Source of the DNA: Liolophura sinensis
Lineage: Eukaryota; Mollusca; Polyplacophora; Chitonida; Chitonidae
Assembly: GCF_032854445.1 (NCBI RefSeq)
Contig: NC_088306.1
Location: 16,649,764-16,713,763 of the forward strand
Direction: 5' to 3'
DNA: 64,000 nucleotides
The notes below the pieces were generated by a model. That model was not told the DNA's origin and did not search any database. It worked only from the letters and a program-made list of their open reading frames with translations. This document shows positions 10,920 to 23,460 of the stretch, piece by piece. Position numbers and translations under genes: made by a program. Positions within the stretch are counted from its first letter, which is position 1. Every line of letters starts with the position of its first letter.

Positions 10920-13900
10920 TGTACCTCCATATCTATGCTATGCTCTAATGAATGTGTCTGCCCGAGGTCATAGTCATCTTTTTGAAATACATCTTGGAAT
11001 TCTGTCAAAAGATCTATCACTTTTTCACCCTGTTTGCCGCTGAGATTTTTCAGAGTGTCCTGGTGTAAACCTGACAGATGTGGGGGAATATTCCTGTGTA
11101 CATTGTCTCCAGAGTGTCTCTCCATCTCACCAACATTTCTTAATAAGGATGGAGTTTTACGGAATGTTTCATTGTTCAACAGCACTATTCTCTTCACAGA
11201 ATCAAAGTTCACTATCTGCCTCTGCTAAGACTACGGTCACATCCTTTATTTCAGCGATTTCACCTGTCCGAATGTTTTCATCTTGTTTGATTGATTTTGC
11301 CTCTGGAAAAGAGCTTAATACTCTAACTTTCACAGTTGTGTTATCAGCAACATTCATTAAACATGGAGCAAGAGCTAAGGAATGTACTTGTGTGAAACGT
11401 GGCATTGCTTGAGTCAGCGCTGTATCATCCCCACCTTTTGTTTCACTCCTGTCAACGAATGCATCAATCGGCATCTCAGCCATGACGGCTATTATATAAT
11501 GATCTGCTGCCCTAGCTTTTCTTAATTGAATCTGAGGAATCTGGACTAGTGGAATAGTAGCGTTATCCAAAATCATACATCCATCTCTCAACAAGATATT
11601 TGGGTCTTTTTCTGTAGAGTATCTGTTCCAAGGAGAACATCATAAGAGATTAGGTTAAGTACTGTCGAAAATAAAGGATACTGGCTTATAGTTAAAACCG
11701 ACCAAATTTGAGCTGTTTAAGACAGAAGTTAAATTTCTGGGACACATCATTTCCCAGGATGGCATCTTGCCATAGCCAGAGAATGTGAATAAACAAGTGA
11801 ACTGGATGTCTCAAAGAAAGTCAGGATTTGCCAGGATGGCATCTTGCCAAAGCCAGAGAATGTGAATAAACAAGTGAACTGGACTATCCCAAAGAAAGTC
11901 ACAGATGTTCGAGCATTAGAAGGACTTGGCAGTTACTACAGGAGATTTGTGAAAGATTTCTCACATGTGAAATCACTCACTGAGCTGACGAAGAGAAACA
12001 CTAATTTCAAATGGACGTTTCAGCGAGAAGCAACTTTTGAGAAGCTTAAGAAGATTTTAGTTAGCTCGGACATTATGGGGTATTCAAAATATATGCAAGT
12101 TCATTTTGGACACAGACGCCAGTAATTTCAGCATAGTAGCTGCTCTCACAAAACCAGGATGGTAGAAAACTAGTGATTGGTTACGGCAGTAGAACTCTGA
12201 ACAAAGCTGAGAGAAATGACTGCGTCACTGACTGGGAACTATATTGGCAGTAAAGAATTTTACAGAATGCTTCAAACACTATTTTTGAGCAGGAAATTCT
12301 TGGTGCGAGCTAATCACCAAGCGATTAAGTGGTTGTTCAGTCTACATGAGCCGAAGAATCGAATTGCTCGTTGGACTGAGATCCTGTCCGCCTATGACTT
12401 TGAGACTGAGCATCAACCAGGTAAAAATCATGGCAACGCAGATGCCTTGTCACGATGTCCAAACCATGTTTAAGGTTTTATAAGAAATCTGTAGATATGT
12501 GCAGTTCTCTTATAAAGAAACCCGGTGAAGTAAAGCGGGTGGTGAAGGCCCACAGTAAAGACGACTTGTTCGTATCTGACCAGGTTTGTTGTGCTTTTCC
12601 TGAGGCTAATCTTCAATAAAAAGTTTGGCTACTGAGATCTGTAGGCAAGGTTCACAAACAGTGAACAGTTTGCATGGATTCAGTGGTAAGATGTCACTGG
12701 TATCCAAATTTACATGCTGGAGAGCATGGTGGGAATCACTTCGACAGTTTGTGTTGGGTAATTTGGTGTCATTTCTTAGTTCTATTTCTAGGGAATGTCC
12801 AGGAAAGAGGGAAGATGTCAAATTATCTTGGGTACAGCGGTACTCGATGGCAACTTTACGAGCAAAACAGCTCCAAGATAAAAGCTTAGGCCCAAAGATG
12901 GCTCGAGAGTGGTAAGAGACCGTTTGGTGTAGAGCTGTGTGCCTCGAATCCAGCCACCTGCCATTACTGGAACAGCTGGGATAACCTAGCTGTCCGAGAT
13001 GGAGTGCTGCTCCAAAGATTTGTTCGTAAGGATGTTAGCGATTGGTACTGGTAGTTTCTAGTACCAAGGTCAATGAGGGAGCATGTGCTGCGACACCTGG
13101 TCACTTAGGACGGAAGATTCTGTTGTTTTGGGTTACGAAAAGATATCGACAATTGGATCAGGAGATGTGATGTCTTCAGTGCCAACACATACTCCATGTG
13201 CACCATTCGGATATATGAGCGTTGGTGCACCGTTTGACCGGTTGTCAACTGACATCCTAGAACCATTTCCTGAGACCCCACGAGGTAACAAGTTTGTGCT
13301 TGTAGTGATAAACCACTTCAAGAACGGGATAGGGATATTACCCGGTCAGACTTTGGACGAGGTGATTTGTCGGCTGGGTTGTCCACTGGGTATACAAACC
13401 GACCAAGGTTCTAATTTTTGTAGTGAAATTTTCACACAGTTATGTGAAATGCTGAAAATAAGGAAACACAGCCATCATCTCGACACCGGCAGTCTAATGG
13501 TAAAGCGGAAAGCTTAAACAGGACACTGGTGCGGATGATTCGAGCTTACTTAAAAGGAGAACAGCGACAGTGGGATCTCCATGTGGGTTGCCTTGCAGCT
13601 GCATATAGGTCCGCACCCCATGAATAGACTGGGCTGACGCCAATCTTGTAGATGTTGGACCGTGAAGTGCGACTTCCTGCCAAAGTGGTTTTCGGTAAAG
13701 GCACAGATCCTCTATGTGACGGAGAAACCACATATGGTGACCATGTGGTGAAGCTTAGGCAGCGTATGCAAGAAGCACGTGATATTGCCAGGGAACGAAT
13801 ACAAGTTAATACAAGGTGAAAAAAAAAAACAACAAACAAACGTATGACGCAAAACTTGCTCTTTATCGTATCAGTCTGGCAAATACGTGTGGTATTTCCG

Positions 13901-14480
13901 GGCGTTAAAGAAGAAGGGTTTGAGTCAGAAGCTCATTCAACCGTATGCAGAGACAGATGTGATTCTGAAGAAGATGAATGATCTAGATGACATAATACAG
14001 ATGGACGCTAAGGGCACAAAGAGGCTAGTGCATCACAACAAACTCAAACCACATGACGGAGATTTTAAAATAAAATGGGCTAAACATGCAGTTGACAAAT
14101 TCAAACGAACTGGGTTAATGTGCAAGTCCGTGATATTATCAGATAACCAGTGACACCCTGTGCTCCCCATCACCCCATTTTCACATCTACCCTGATAATG
14201 CATTGTTTACATTATGATGTTCGCTTATTGCAGGCCATCAAGTCAGCACAAAGGAAGTGTAGAAAGGAGCCCGAGAAAGCAGTGGAGGCTATCCAGAAAA
14301 GAAGACCTGTCTTCCAATGCAAGTTTTGCATTTACAAATGAGGATCGGCCACAGATTGTACGACACGTCGTTCTGTTACATACCCCAAAGGCCTCTGTAC
14401 CCGTTATATGTTTGGCATGTGGTAAAAGAGAGGTGCGTAGAGAGGAAATTGCCCGGCACATCCAGACGAAGCACTAAAGT
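10920..14480. mobile_element. Ty3/Gypsy (Metaviridae) LTR-retrotransposon fossil, broken and rearranged
   Basis: Recognisable parts are: a protease-to-reverse-transcriptase leader segment (about 10,920-11,600, minus strand); end of reverse transcriptase with RNase H (about 11,690-12,470, plus); integrase (about 12,480-14,150, plus); and a short zinc-finger-like accessory part (about 14,200-14,480, plus). RNase H and integrase show the conserved blocks typical of Gypsy elements. The first part lies in the opposite orientation, so the locus is rearranged or is made of two related copies. It is clearly dead, with many breaks (more than ten) and no single long frame, and looks old. It sits inside a unit of array 1. 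Confidence 0.85.
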
Positions 14481-15149
14481 TTGAATATAAATTGTGATTG
14501 TTGCCTCTGATGCAGAAGTCATAAATCATGAGGGTTCACTTAAGCACTACGCTGGTAGAGCGATGGAGTCCCAACTGAATTCTGGCCGGAAGTCAGCCAA
14601 GAGCCCCGCGGCGGTCGCCACACCTGGTGGAAAGGAAAGGGAAACAACACTAGTACCTGGTATGGTAACAGGGGAAGGGGTCGAATTTATGGGGGGTGGC
14701 TCAACCTTCAGGAACCAAAAGGTGTTGATTTAACAAGTTTGTCCTACGTAGATGTCTCCCCAGCACTGAAAGGCGATGAGTTAGATCTTCATCCCACAGA
14801 TTGCTAGCTTGCGGAGCTACAACTGGTGTCACCTCTCTCATCAACGCCTGCAGTGGCACTGTCAACTGTCAGCTCCAAGACCGGCTACTTTTCAAACGAG
14901 GAAAAAGATTTGTGATAAACCAAGCCCCTGTTAGTCCTAATCCGAAGGGATTATATTAGTGCATTAGTAATAAATGTAAATATTTCATGTTATTGTTTTG
15001 ATCTGATCATGCAGAAGCATGTCTTTGGCATATTTTTCTTATACTGCCGCATGAATGCTGTTTGCTTCTTTTTTTTTCTTTTTTTTTTCTTCTTTTTTTA
15101 GTATTTTCCCATTCCTTGGTGTTGTTATTGGTTAATGTGATTAGCATGA

Positions 15150-15930
15150 ATGTTTTGGTTTAAGGTGAAGGAGAACGTTTCACCTTAAATGGGGAATAAT
15201 GAGACCAATTTGTTTACCCCTAGTTTAAATGTTTGCCTTTTTGATGAAATGTTTACAAGTAAGCGGGCTGATAATGGCATGAGTTAACAGTCCATGGTAC
15301 TGTTAGTATATCTTGATTTTGATAAACGTCATGTGTTAAATATCGAACACATGAAACTGTAAACATGTTGTTGTAGTTGTAATAGATTGATTAGTATGCA
15401 GATAAATTAACAGTTTATGGCTTTAATTATACGGCTAAATTTTAATTACCGGTTTAGGATAACTTGCTATCTGCGAGTTTAGCTGGTTTTCAAACCAGAT
15501 ATCTGTGTATTTTCAATCCTAAACTGTGTTATAAGTACATCCAACATTGGACCGCCTTGTTTGTTTCCAGTTAAACTCTCTAAATAAATAGTTTTGTTTG
15601 TACTCTAAAATCTATAATGTTTTAGGCCAATGTATGAGTAACGGAACTGTTTTTATTATCAGTATGATTGATACGTGCATGCATAGCTGAATAAGAGCTA
15701 CAGCCTTTTCACAGTGTAATAGCATTTTGAGTTAGTATCTACTGAAGTGTATAAAGGAGCGAAATTCAAGTAATCCAAGGACTTCCTACAGCTCTTGCAC
15801 CTACTGATTTACCTGGTTACAATTTGGATACATTATCACCTGAAGTATTGGAAAGCCATTGTCATTTACCGACAACTATTTTGATTTGGAATTATAAGGT
15901 TAAACGTCCTATATTATCTACATGTCAGTT
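15150..15930 (+). mobile_element. possible 3' LTR of the Gypsy fossil
   Basis: A noncoding AT-rich stretch after the coding remains contains an AATAAATAG motif and a TATAAAGG motif. Its position fits a downstream LTR, but I could not find a matching partner by eye, so the limits are guesses. Confidence 0.25.
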
Positions 15931-16685
15931 TTAACCTTCTGTAAAGACGGGTCCTCAGTCCACCCATGAAATCATAGGGTTACTGCCATAACATGCTGAT
16001 TTTTCCTTTGTAACAGTTGAAAAAGCGTATATGAAGGTATGCCTCGGTCCTGGAGTCTAAACTGTTCAAGGTCAGGAAATTTACCTATACTGTCGTTAAC
16101 TTACACTGGTTCATAGATTCATGGGGTCGCCCCCAAGAAATCACTGGGTCCCAAATGCAGGTCAGACAGCTTGTGTACTTCCCTTATGTGAATGGTCACC
16201 CTTAGAAAAGATCGAGTCATAGTAATTCGGCTATAACCCAGGACACCCTGTACGCTTTTTACCGTGTCAGAGGTTAACCCCAACCAAGCTCAGTTAGCAG
16301 CTAAAGAACCTCAACATCGGGAAATCATTGGGTACGAAATTCCCGGCTTATATACACAAGGCAGGCACATCGATCAAATAGCTAACCCGAGTAAGCCCAC
16401 ATTCATGATCATATGACATCACTTACATCTGACAGAAGCATAGAACCTGTATACCTGCTCATCCATCAGCTGCTGTAATTGCAAATAAAAAGTTGTTTGT
16501 TTGTTTGTTTTTTAGCTGAGATCAACGTGCTTAGTTATTTCCTACATAGTTATCATCATCTGATGAACGGGATTCACAAGCTGTTAAATGGCGTAATACA
16601 AAGTTTGTCCTAAGCTTCAGGCACGTGATATGATGTTTGATTGATTGGTCCATGTATACTTCATAAAAGCTTTAGCGAGGCTTTA
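15931..16685. other. no gene seen
   Basis: Unique-looking sequence between the fossil and the next minisatellite block. No coding or repeat signal recognised apart from a short GTTT run near 16498. Confidence 0.35.
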
Positions 16686-16689
16686 TCGC

Positions 16690-16990
16690 TACGGTATTAT
16701 AGGTGCCGTGTAACAAGGAATATAGCCTTTGAGAAGATATGCTATACGTATGCAGTGTTATAGAGACCCTGAAACAAAGTAATATGGCTTGTGAGAAGAC
16801 CTGTTATACGTATACAGCATCATAGATATCCTGAAACAAGGCAATATGGCCTTTGAGAAGACATGATAGGCCTATACTTATGCTGTATTATAGAGGCATA
16901 TTTGTGACATGATACTTTTAAATTGTCAGCCATATAAAGAACTAATAATGTGGCCTTTGAGAATAGATTTGAACGACAGTATTATGCTGC
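16690..16990 (+). repeat. 61-bp minisatellite, second block
   Basis: About four diverged copies of the unit with TTTGAGAAGA, CTATACGTATGCAGT and CCTGAAACAA blocks. It is followed directly by the array-1 block CAGATAAATGTTTTCCTGAA. Confidence 0.75.
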
Positions 16991-17205
16991 TCAGATAAAT
17001 GTTTTCCTGAAGAATTAAGCCACACCCTTTTTTGGATCTCGGTCACCAAACAGTATAGGGTGATAGAATGTCTTGCTTTCTTCCTGGCTTTTTATGCTCT
17101 GGGTAAGTTTGAAATTGTGATTGCCGAAACCACCTTCTCCCTGTGCTTATACTCCTCCTAAATGGCTCAAAGTAAACAAATACAGATTCTATAGCAACAC
17201 CTATG

Positions 17206-17265
17206 TGACGTCAGTTTGGTTGTATAACAGATACACTAATGACGTCACAAGCTGATTTGATGTCA
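17206..17265. promoter_or_regulatory. CRE trio, copy B
   Basis: TGACGTCA at 17206, TGACGTCA at 17240 and the one-off TGATGTCA at 17258. A forkhead-type GTAAACAA lies about 30 bp upstream. Confidence 0.5.
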
Positions 17266-17807
17266 CAATGTACTGCGTTGCCGATGACGTTCTACAAAGC
17301 TGTAGCAAGGCATCCTGATTTCCAGTTCTCATGCATATCACTGGGAATGCCGCGTTTGCAGTAACTAGGCCCGGGAACCGGGATAGTCGCATGTCAAGCG
17401 AGTTATTGATGGAACCTGATGGCGCATTTGCCTGCTGCATGTCATGGAAACTGATGGTGCATTTGCCCGCTGCATGTCATACTATCAGGACCAGATGGGG
17501 AAAGTTTATAGTTAAGGCTATATAATATCATCAATCAGGCACAATACCGTGTCTGTGATTTTCACAGTTTGTACATCTTGTAGATTTGGTATGTGTATAC
17601 ATATCTATAGGCATCACAGCACGGACTTTGGCCTGTTCAATAAACCGTTTTGGTTAGGCCCTTCTTTTAAAGCAAACACAGATTTCATATCTCTGCATCA
17701 TTTGGTAGATTGTAAACTGTTATACGGCTTAGCATGACATATCGATGAGGATGAGAAGACCAACCTTTTATGCCAAATTAAATTGTATGCATCATAGAGA
17801 CTTCGTA

Positions 17808-17995
17808 TTTTATTTATTTTTTTGATTGGTGTTTTACACGGAACTCCAGAATATTTCACTCATACGGCGGCGGCCAGCATTATGGTGGGAGAAAACCGGG
17901 CAGGGCCCGGGGGAAACCCACTACAATCCGCGGATTGGTGGCAGACCTTCCCATGCACGGCCGGAGAAGAAGCCAGCATGAGCTGGGCTTGAAGA
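17808..17995 (-). mobile_element. SINE-A, 5'-truncated copy
   Basis: Minus orientation: tail complement, GATTGGTGTTTTACACGG, then CGGCGGCCAGCATTATGGTG, ending near AGCATGAGCTGGGCTTGAA. The tRNA-like head is missing. Confidence 0.85.
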
Positions 17996-18264
17996 AAGTT
18001 CGTGAGAAACAAAATCCTTTTCGCCAAATTGGAGCTATATTAATTTCCCAAAGGTGTCCATCATTTATATTACACACCTCTCAAGTCAGCCTGCATTACT
18101 TGTCTGAGATTGTCTCAGATAAGGTACATAGATATGAATGTTGTACACCTGTATATAAAGACTGTAGGCCCGTTGATGGCGACCGATCTACTGACCTACA
18201 TACCTACCTATCCACCCCAAAATTAAAAGGCTGAAGCGTTGAAACGGCATAAAGGATCATATTA

Positions 18265-18726
18265 TCAGCCTATATGTGACCAACGTTTTTCGTAATGCGT
18301 CTGATCATAACCGGTATCACCAAGGTTTGATGACATTTCCATTGTTGTTTTTTGGAAAATATTTATTCTTCGGTTTACTGTTTGTTCTTCTAGCGCGCCG
18401 AAAGCGTATATCTGCGCCATATGTAGGCTATTCTGGTGTACATCGTGCAAGTGAAGCATTTGAACTGACCGATCTACATGGCCTTCCCCTGACGCCCGGA
18501 AGTGAAGGTTGAGCAACTGTTCCTGAACAGTTAGTCTGTAGAAAATTTTCCTCAAATAACTTGTGGATGACACCAAACGTTTAATGACCTCTGGGTCAGT
18601 CATATCGACTGTTACAACAACCAAATTAACCTCCAATGCTATGTGGTGACGGGAGCCCGTCGTATAGCGTGTGAAACCACAGAATATCACCCCGAATCTT
18701 CCCGGAAATATGACTTTACTCAGCAA
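18265..18726 (-). CDS. 153-codon unrecognised frame in array-1 unit C
   Basis: The longest open frame of array 1. Part of it (DPEVIKRLVSSTSYLRKIF) recurs on the minus strand of other units near 7.98, 22.45 and 23.75 kb in altered forms. The other copies are interrupted or diverge mostly at amino-acid-changing positions, so coding function is doubtful. No known domain, signal peptide or membrane segment is evident. Confidence 0.15.
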   Translation of the reverse strand: MLSKVIFPGRFGVIFCGFTRYTTGSRHHIALEVNLVVVTVDMTDPEVIKRLVSSTSYLRKIFYRLTVQEQLLNLHFRASGEGHVDRSVQMLHLHDVHQNSLHMAQIYAFGALEEQTVNRRINIFQKTTMEMSSNLGDTGYDQTHYEKRWSHIG

Positions 18727-19039
18727 ACCCTCATATCTTATTTAACGTCACTGAAGCTGCCCAAGAGACGGAATTTGCCGGTCGCTAAATTATACATGGA
18801 TTTGCATGAAATTTGAATCTTTAAGCCCTGTGACCGAAAGTGTCGCACTGCTCTTATGCTCGGTTTCATGTTTCATTCTGTAATTATGGTGTAAGCAATC
18901 CTTTTAGACGATCTCCTCCAGACCTCAGCCCCTACATGTAACTCCGTTCTGACCAAACAGTTATTACTTTGAACTTTTAAACACATGTATATTAGAGAGG
19001 ATGTATTAAAAACCACTTAAATATCTTGACCGGTTTAGC

Positions 19040-19790
19040 AAGGTATGGTTTAGACTACTTATATATGCAGTATTAAAGATACCCTGGAACAAGGAATATG
19101 GCTTTTGAGAAGACATATTATACCTATTCAGTATTAAAGAGGTCCTAGAACAAGCAATAGGACCTCTGAGAAGACATGCAAAATACCTATATAGTATTAT
19201 AGAGGCCCTGGAACAAGCAATGTTGCCTTGGAGAAGACATGCTATACCTATGCAAAATTAGGCTATAGAGGCCTTGGAACAAGCAATATGGCTTTTAAGC
19301 GGACATACGTAAGTACATACTATAGATCCTGCTACAAGCAATATCGGCTTTCAGCAGAAATGTTATACCTACACAGTATTATAGAGGCCTTGGAACAAAC
19401 AATATATCATTTGAGAAGACAGTATTACAGAGGCCCTGTGACAAACAATATGGCCTTTGAGAAAGCAGGCATAATGCTATACCTGTGCAGTATTACAGGG
19501 ACCCTGGAACAAGCAATGTGGCCTGTGAGAAAGCATGCATGATGTCATACCTATACAGTATTATTGAGGCCCTGGAACAAGCAATATTGCCCGTAAAAAG
19601 GCATGCATGATGCTATACCTATGTAGTATTACAGAAGCCCTGGAACAAGCAATATGGCCAGTGAGAAGATATGTTATGCCTAAAGAGTTCGTACTATAGA
19701 TCCTTCAACAAGCAATATCGCCTTGAGAAGACATGCTATACCTATGAAGTGTTATAGAGGCGCATATGTGCGACCCAGTGTTAAATAAAT
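19040..19790 (+). repeat. 61-bp minisatellite, main block
   Basis: About twelve imperfect tandem copies of a unit with the blocks GAGAAGACATGCTATACCTA, GCAGTATTATAGAGGCC and CTGGAACAAGCAATATGGC. Copies differ by small insertions, so some frames stay open by chance. Confidence 0.85.
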
Positions 19791-19841
19791 GTTCAGCCAT
19801 TTAAAGCCATTTAAAGCCTTTGAGTACAGTTTTGAACGACA

Positions 19842-20103
19842 CACTCAAAAAAAACAAAAACAATCTGTTAATTTTAGCCTAAAGCTTGTTGTCTGAGTGA
19901 TGCTAGAATGTATTCTGTTGCTATAGAATATTCACAATATTCTTTTAAATTCAACATAATACTGTGTTAAATTAATGGAATCTTTATGTTGTATTAACAG
20001 AAAATGTGTGTTATATTTAATACAATAATCTGCTGCAATAGCAGAATACATTCTAGCATCACTTTCTGTTAAATTTAACAGAATATTATGTTTTTTTGGA
20101 GTG
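19842..20103 (+). mobile_element. palindromic MITE, complete copy (262 bp)
   Basis: Starts CACTCAAAAAAAAC and ends with the inverted GGAGTG. The arms are near-palindromic: GTCTGAGTGATGCTAGAATG in the left arm pairs with CATTCTAGCATCACT in the right. It has no coding capacity and could fold into a long hairpin. Confidence 0.8.
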
Positions 20104-20469
20104 CAGCATTATGCTGAGACCGCTTGCACAAAGTGAGCGGAGCCGAAGTTAATTGTGACTACTATTACGGCACATGTTTAAAAAAAACTTATGTTGTCAT
20201 TGTAATTACGATCAACATAACCTACAATCCCTATGTGCAAGATGACCCTGCTCAGATAAATGTTTTCCTGAAGGCAAAAGCCACACCCTTAGTCTTCTTT
20301 GAGTATGCCAGTCATCATTCAATAGCACGATAGAATGTCTTGCTATCTTTCTGGCTCCTAGTGCTCTGGATAAATCTGTCGTGATTTCCGAAACCGTCTT
20401 CTCCCTGTGCCTAAGCTCTACCCAAGTGGCTCAAAGTAAACAAACGCAGATTCTGTAGCAACTCCTCTG

Positions 20470-20529
20470 TGACGTCAATTTTTTGGTACAACATATAGAT
20501 TACCGACGTCATAAGCCGATTTGACGTCA
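20470..20529. promoter_or_regulatory. CRE trio, copy C
   Basis: TGACGTCA at 20470, CGACGTCA at 20504 and TGACGTCA at 20522. GTAAACAA lies about 30 bp upstream. Confidence 0.5.
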
Positions 20530-21319
20530 CACTATAGTGCGTAGCCGGAGCAGTTCTACAAGTTCTACCGACATGCACATCACTGGGAACACCGCGTTTG
20601 TAGTACGTACTGTTATATAAATAAATATATCCTCATAGATAAAACCCCACCCAAACGCACATACATACCTCAAAATTAAAAGGCTGGAGCGATAAAACAT
20701 GAGGTGTGAATCATATAAACAAAGTATATGTGAACAATTTTTTTCTTAATGCATCTGATTATAACCGGTATCAGCAAGGTTTGTGGACAAACGTATAACA
20801 GCCTTTGGGTTCGTCATATCGACTGTTACAATAACCAAATTATATAATGCTTAAGACTCATCGTAAAACTCTTTCCCGTCTGTATCAAGACGGCCCGAAG
20901 CTGTGAGCTCATATGTGCTTTCCTTAATTACGTCATAATTTATTGTGTAGACATGCTCATAAAACATATATGAAGTACACACGCACCGCAACGTCACAGA
21001 AAAAAACGATGCGTTCTACCGTCTGTGTAGCTCGTCCTCAAGTCTCCCATTATCATATGATAATGATAGCAGCATGTGGATTGAAAGCTTGTGAAACCTT
21101 TTACGTTTGCGTGGTGATACTTCATTATTATTAATAACCAAATTACTTAAAAAAAAGAGAACCGTGTCATATAGCCTATAGGCGATAATTTAACGAATTT
21201 GACGCTCTTAGCCTATTTAACGTCAAAACAGCTGCCCAAGAGACGACATTCGGCGGTCGGTAAATTATAAATGGATCTACTCAAAGTAAACAAATGCAGG
21301 TCCTGTAGCAAACCTTTTG

Positions 21320-21379
21320 TGACGTCAGTTTGGTGATACAACATGTACACTACCGACGTCACAAGCCGGGTTGACTTCA
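21320..21379. promoter_or_regulatory. CRE trio, copy D
   Basis: TGACGTCA at 21320, CGACGTCA at 21354 and the degraded TGACTTCA at 21372, with the same spacing as copies B and C. GTAAACAA lies about 30 bp upstream. Confidence 0.5.
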
Positions 21380-21821
21380 CAATGTACTCCGTAGCCGATG
21401 TTGTTCTACAAAGCAGCAGCAACACATTCTGGTTTCCCGCATCACTGGTAACGCCGCGTTTGTAGTAGCTATAGGCCCAGGACTGTCGAACGCTGCGTCA
21501 AGCGCGTTACTTTATACGCCTATCTTTCTTAGTTCTTTGGTGGTTTGTGTTATACGCCCTTTAGGCGAATTGGCCTTGGGATTTCGATCTGGAATGTTCT
21601 TATTGGTTGACGACTGGTAGGCCTATATCTGTTTTGACGCATTGCTGTAGATGCCATAGACATTGCACTAGACGCAAGTTGGGTCTTCTTCATACTTCCA
21701 GGAAAGATGGGGAATAGTCTGTAGTTTAGATAATACCATCAACAAATAAAATCAAACAGCGATACCGGAGATTTTCGCAGTTTGTAGGCCTACATGTAAA
21801 TATTGTAGATTTGGTACACAT

Positions 21822-21860
21822 GTGTATACGTTGGTACACATGTGTATACGGATCTAAGCG
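21822..21860 (+). repeat. short direct duplication
   Basis: The 19-bp block GGTACACATGTGTATACGT occurs twice in tandem, the second copy with its last base changed. Confidence 0.7.
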
Positions 21861-21886
21861 TGACGACGCCGTGTGTTTGTAACATA

Positions 21887-22150
21887 ATACCCCGTACACA
21901 CTGCCAAAACTGAAAATGGATCAAATCTGAACTGGTTTAAATCGAAGCCAATCGTAAAACTCCGTGCGTTCACACGACCATGTGGCCAAGCCACTCAAGC
22001 CCTGAAACTGGCTGAAAGCCACTTCGCTAGCTGGGGCAAATAAACCGGATTAAATTCCTCCACTTTGCGTTCACACAGGCGACGTCAAACTGGCTCAATG
22101 CAACTTTCGCAAATTAAACCAGCCTAACTTTGCCTATGTGAACGAGGTAT
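21887..22150. mobile_element. MITE candidate with ATACCCCGT-type inverted ends
   Basis: The left end ATACCCCGTACACAC pairs with the complement of the right end, ATACCTCGTTCACAT. The 264-bp interior is noncoding and repeats GTTCACAC-type blocks. The target duplication is not clear. Confidence 0.5.
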
Positions 22151-23406
22151 AAGCAAATATAACACAGACATAAAAAAGCGAGAGCGATATAATCAAGTTG
22201 GTACAATGATTTATACATTTTAGTTTGATTTACGGTTTATTCTTCCCCGTGCGTAAAAAAACACAAAACTCCCTGCTCTGTGTGGTAAAAACTGGTGTAT
22301 GTCATGTACAAAGACAAAGTAAAGTGGCTGTATTGCTTGGCCTTCCCCTTACACCCGAAAGTGAAGATTGAACAGCGGTAACTGACCCATTACTCTGGAG
22401 AATATTTTCCTCAAGGAACATGTGGATGACACCAAACGTTGAACGACCTCTGGGTCCTCTAAGGATCCGTGGTGATATAGGTGGTAATCCAGCAAATTTG
22501 ACCCTGTATCTTCCCAGAGATATGACTTTATTCGACAGTCTCTCATATCTCATGTAACGTTATAGCGGGAATCGAAGATTTTACGGCAATTTAACGGTAG
22601 GTAAATCTTTGCATAAAGTTTGATCCTGTACACATCGTATAACTATATGGCAAAAGCGTATCCTGTCAATCGCTGTAAAGCGATCGTAGACTTAAGTCCA
22701 AATTCCATTCATTTAACTTAGTGTGTTCGTTTCTATTAATTTAGCTGAAGTTACGATAACTTACCCAGAACTTATGCTGTGAAGCAAAAGGCCTATGTTG
22801 ACTTTGTTACGTAAGAAATAACAATTTTAAAGTGATTTTCCGTTTCGAACAGAGGTTTATCGAGACCGCCGTCTGTTCTGACCAAGGTGCTATTATTCTC
22901 AATTGATCACATACACGCCTACACTTTAGAGGATGAATTAAAACCACGTGTTTTGACCCGGGCCTTAACATGTGGGCCTATGCTACCTGTAAATGTCAAA
23001 TTACACCGCCAAGGGCTATGAGGCAAATAAATTTGCATGCGACCCGGTGTTAAATAAACGGTCCACAGTTATGCTGCCCAGATAAAATTTTCCGGAGGGT
23101 GCAAGTCACATACTCAGCTATCTTTGAGCAATGTGGTCACCATACATTAGCCTTACAGAATGTCCTCTTTCTTCCAGGGGCTCGTTCTACAAAGCTTTTC
23201 GCAATGCTTCCTCAAACGCATTTACCATGATGATGTATAGCTTTACTGCTGTCATGAACATTGCGCCAGGCACGGTCTGCGACTGCTTCGTAAAACAGGT
23301 TCCTGGATACTTCCTTGTAAATACTGAAAACTTCTCCTCCCTATTCATGTTGTACACAAATAGCTCGAAATAAGGTGTTTACATGCAGATCCTAGCCACC
23401 CTTCTC

Positions 23407-23460
23407 TGACGTAGGTTCGATGCCACCACACTAATGACGTCATAAACTTATATGACGTCA
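23407..23460. promoter_or_regulatory. CRE trio, copy E
   Basis: Degraded TGACGTAG at 23407, then TGACGTCA at 23435 and 23453. The first interval is 28 bp instead of 34. Confidence 0.45.

Noticed and set aside
12606-13839. Several overlapping frames on both strands in the Gypsy fossil
   Set aside because: Shadows and fragments of a dead retroelement, not separate genes.
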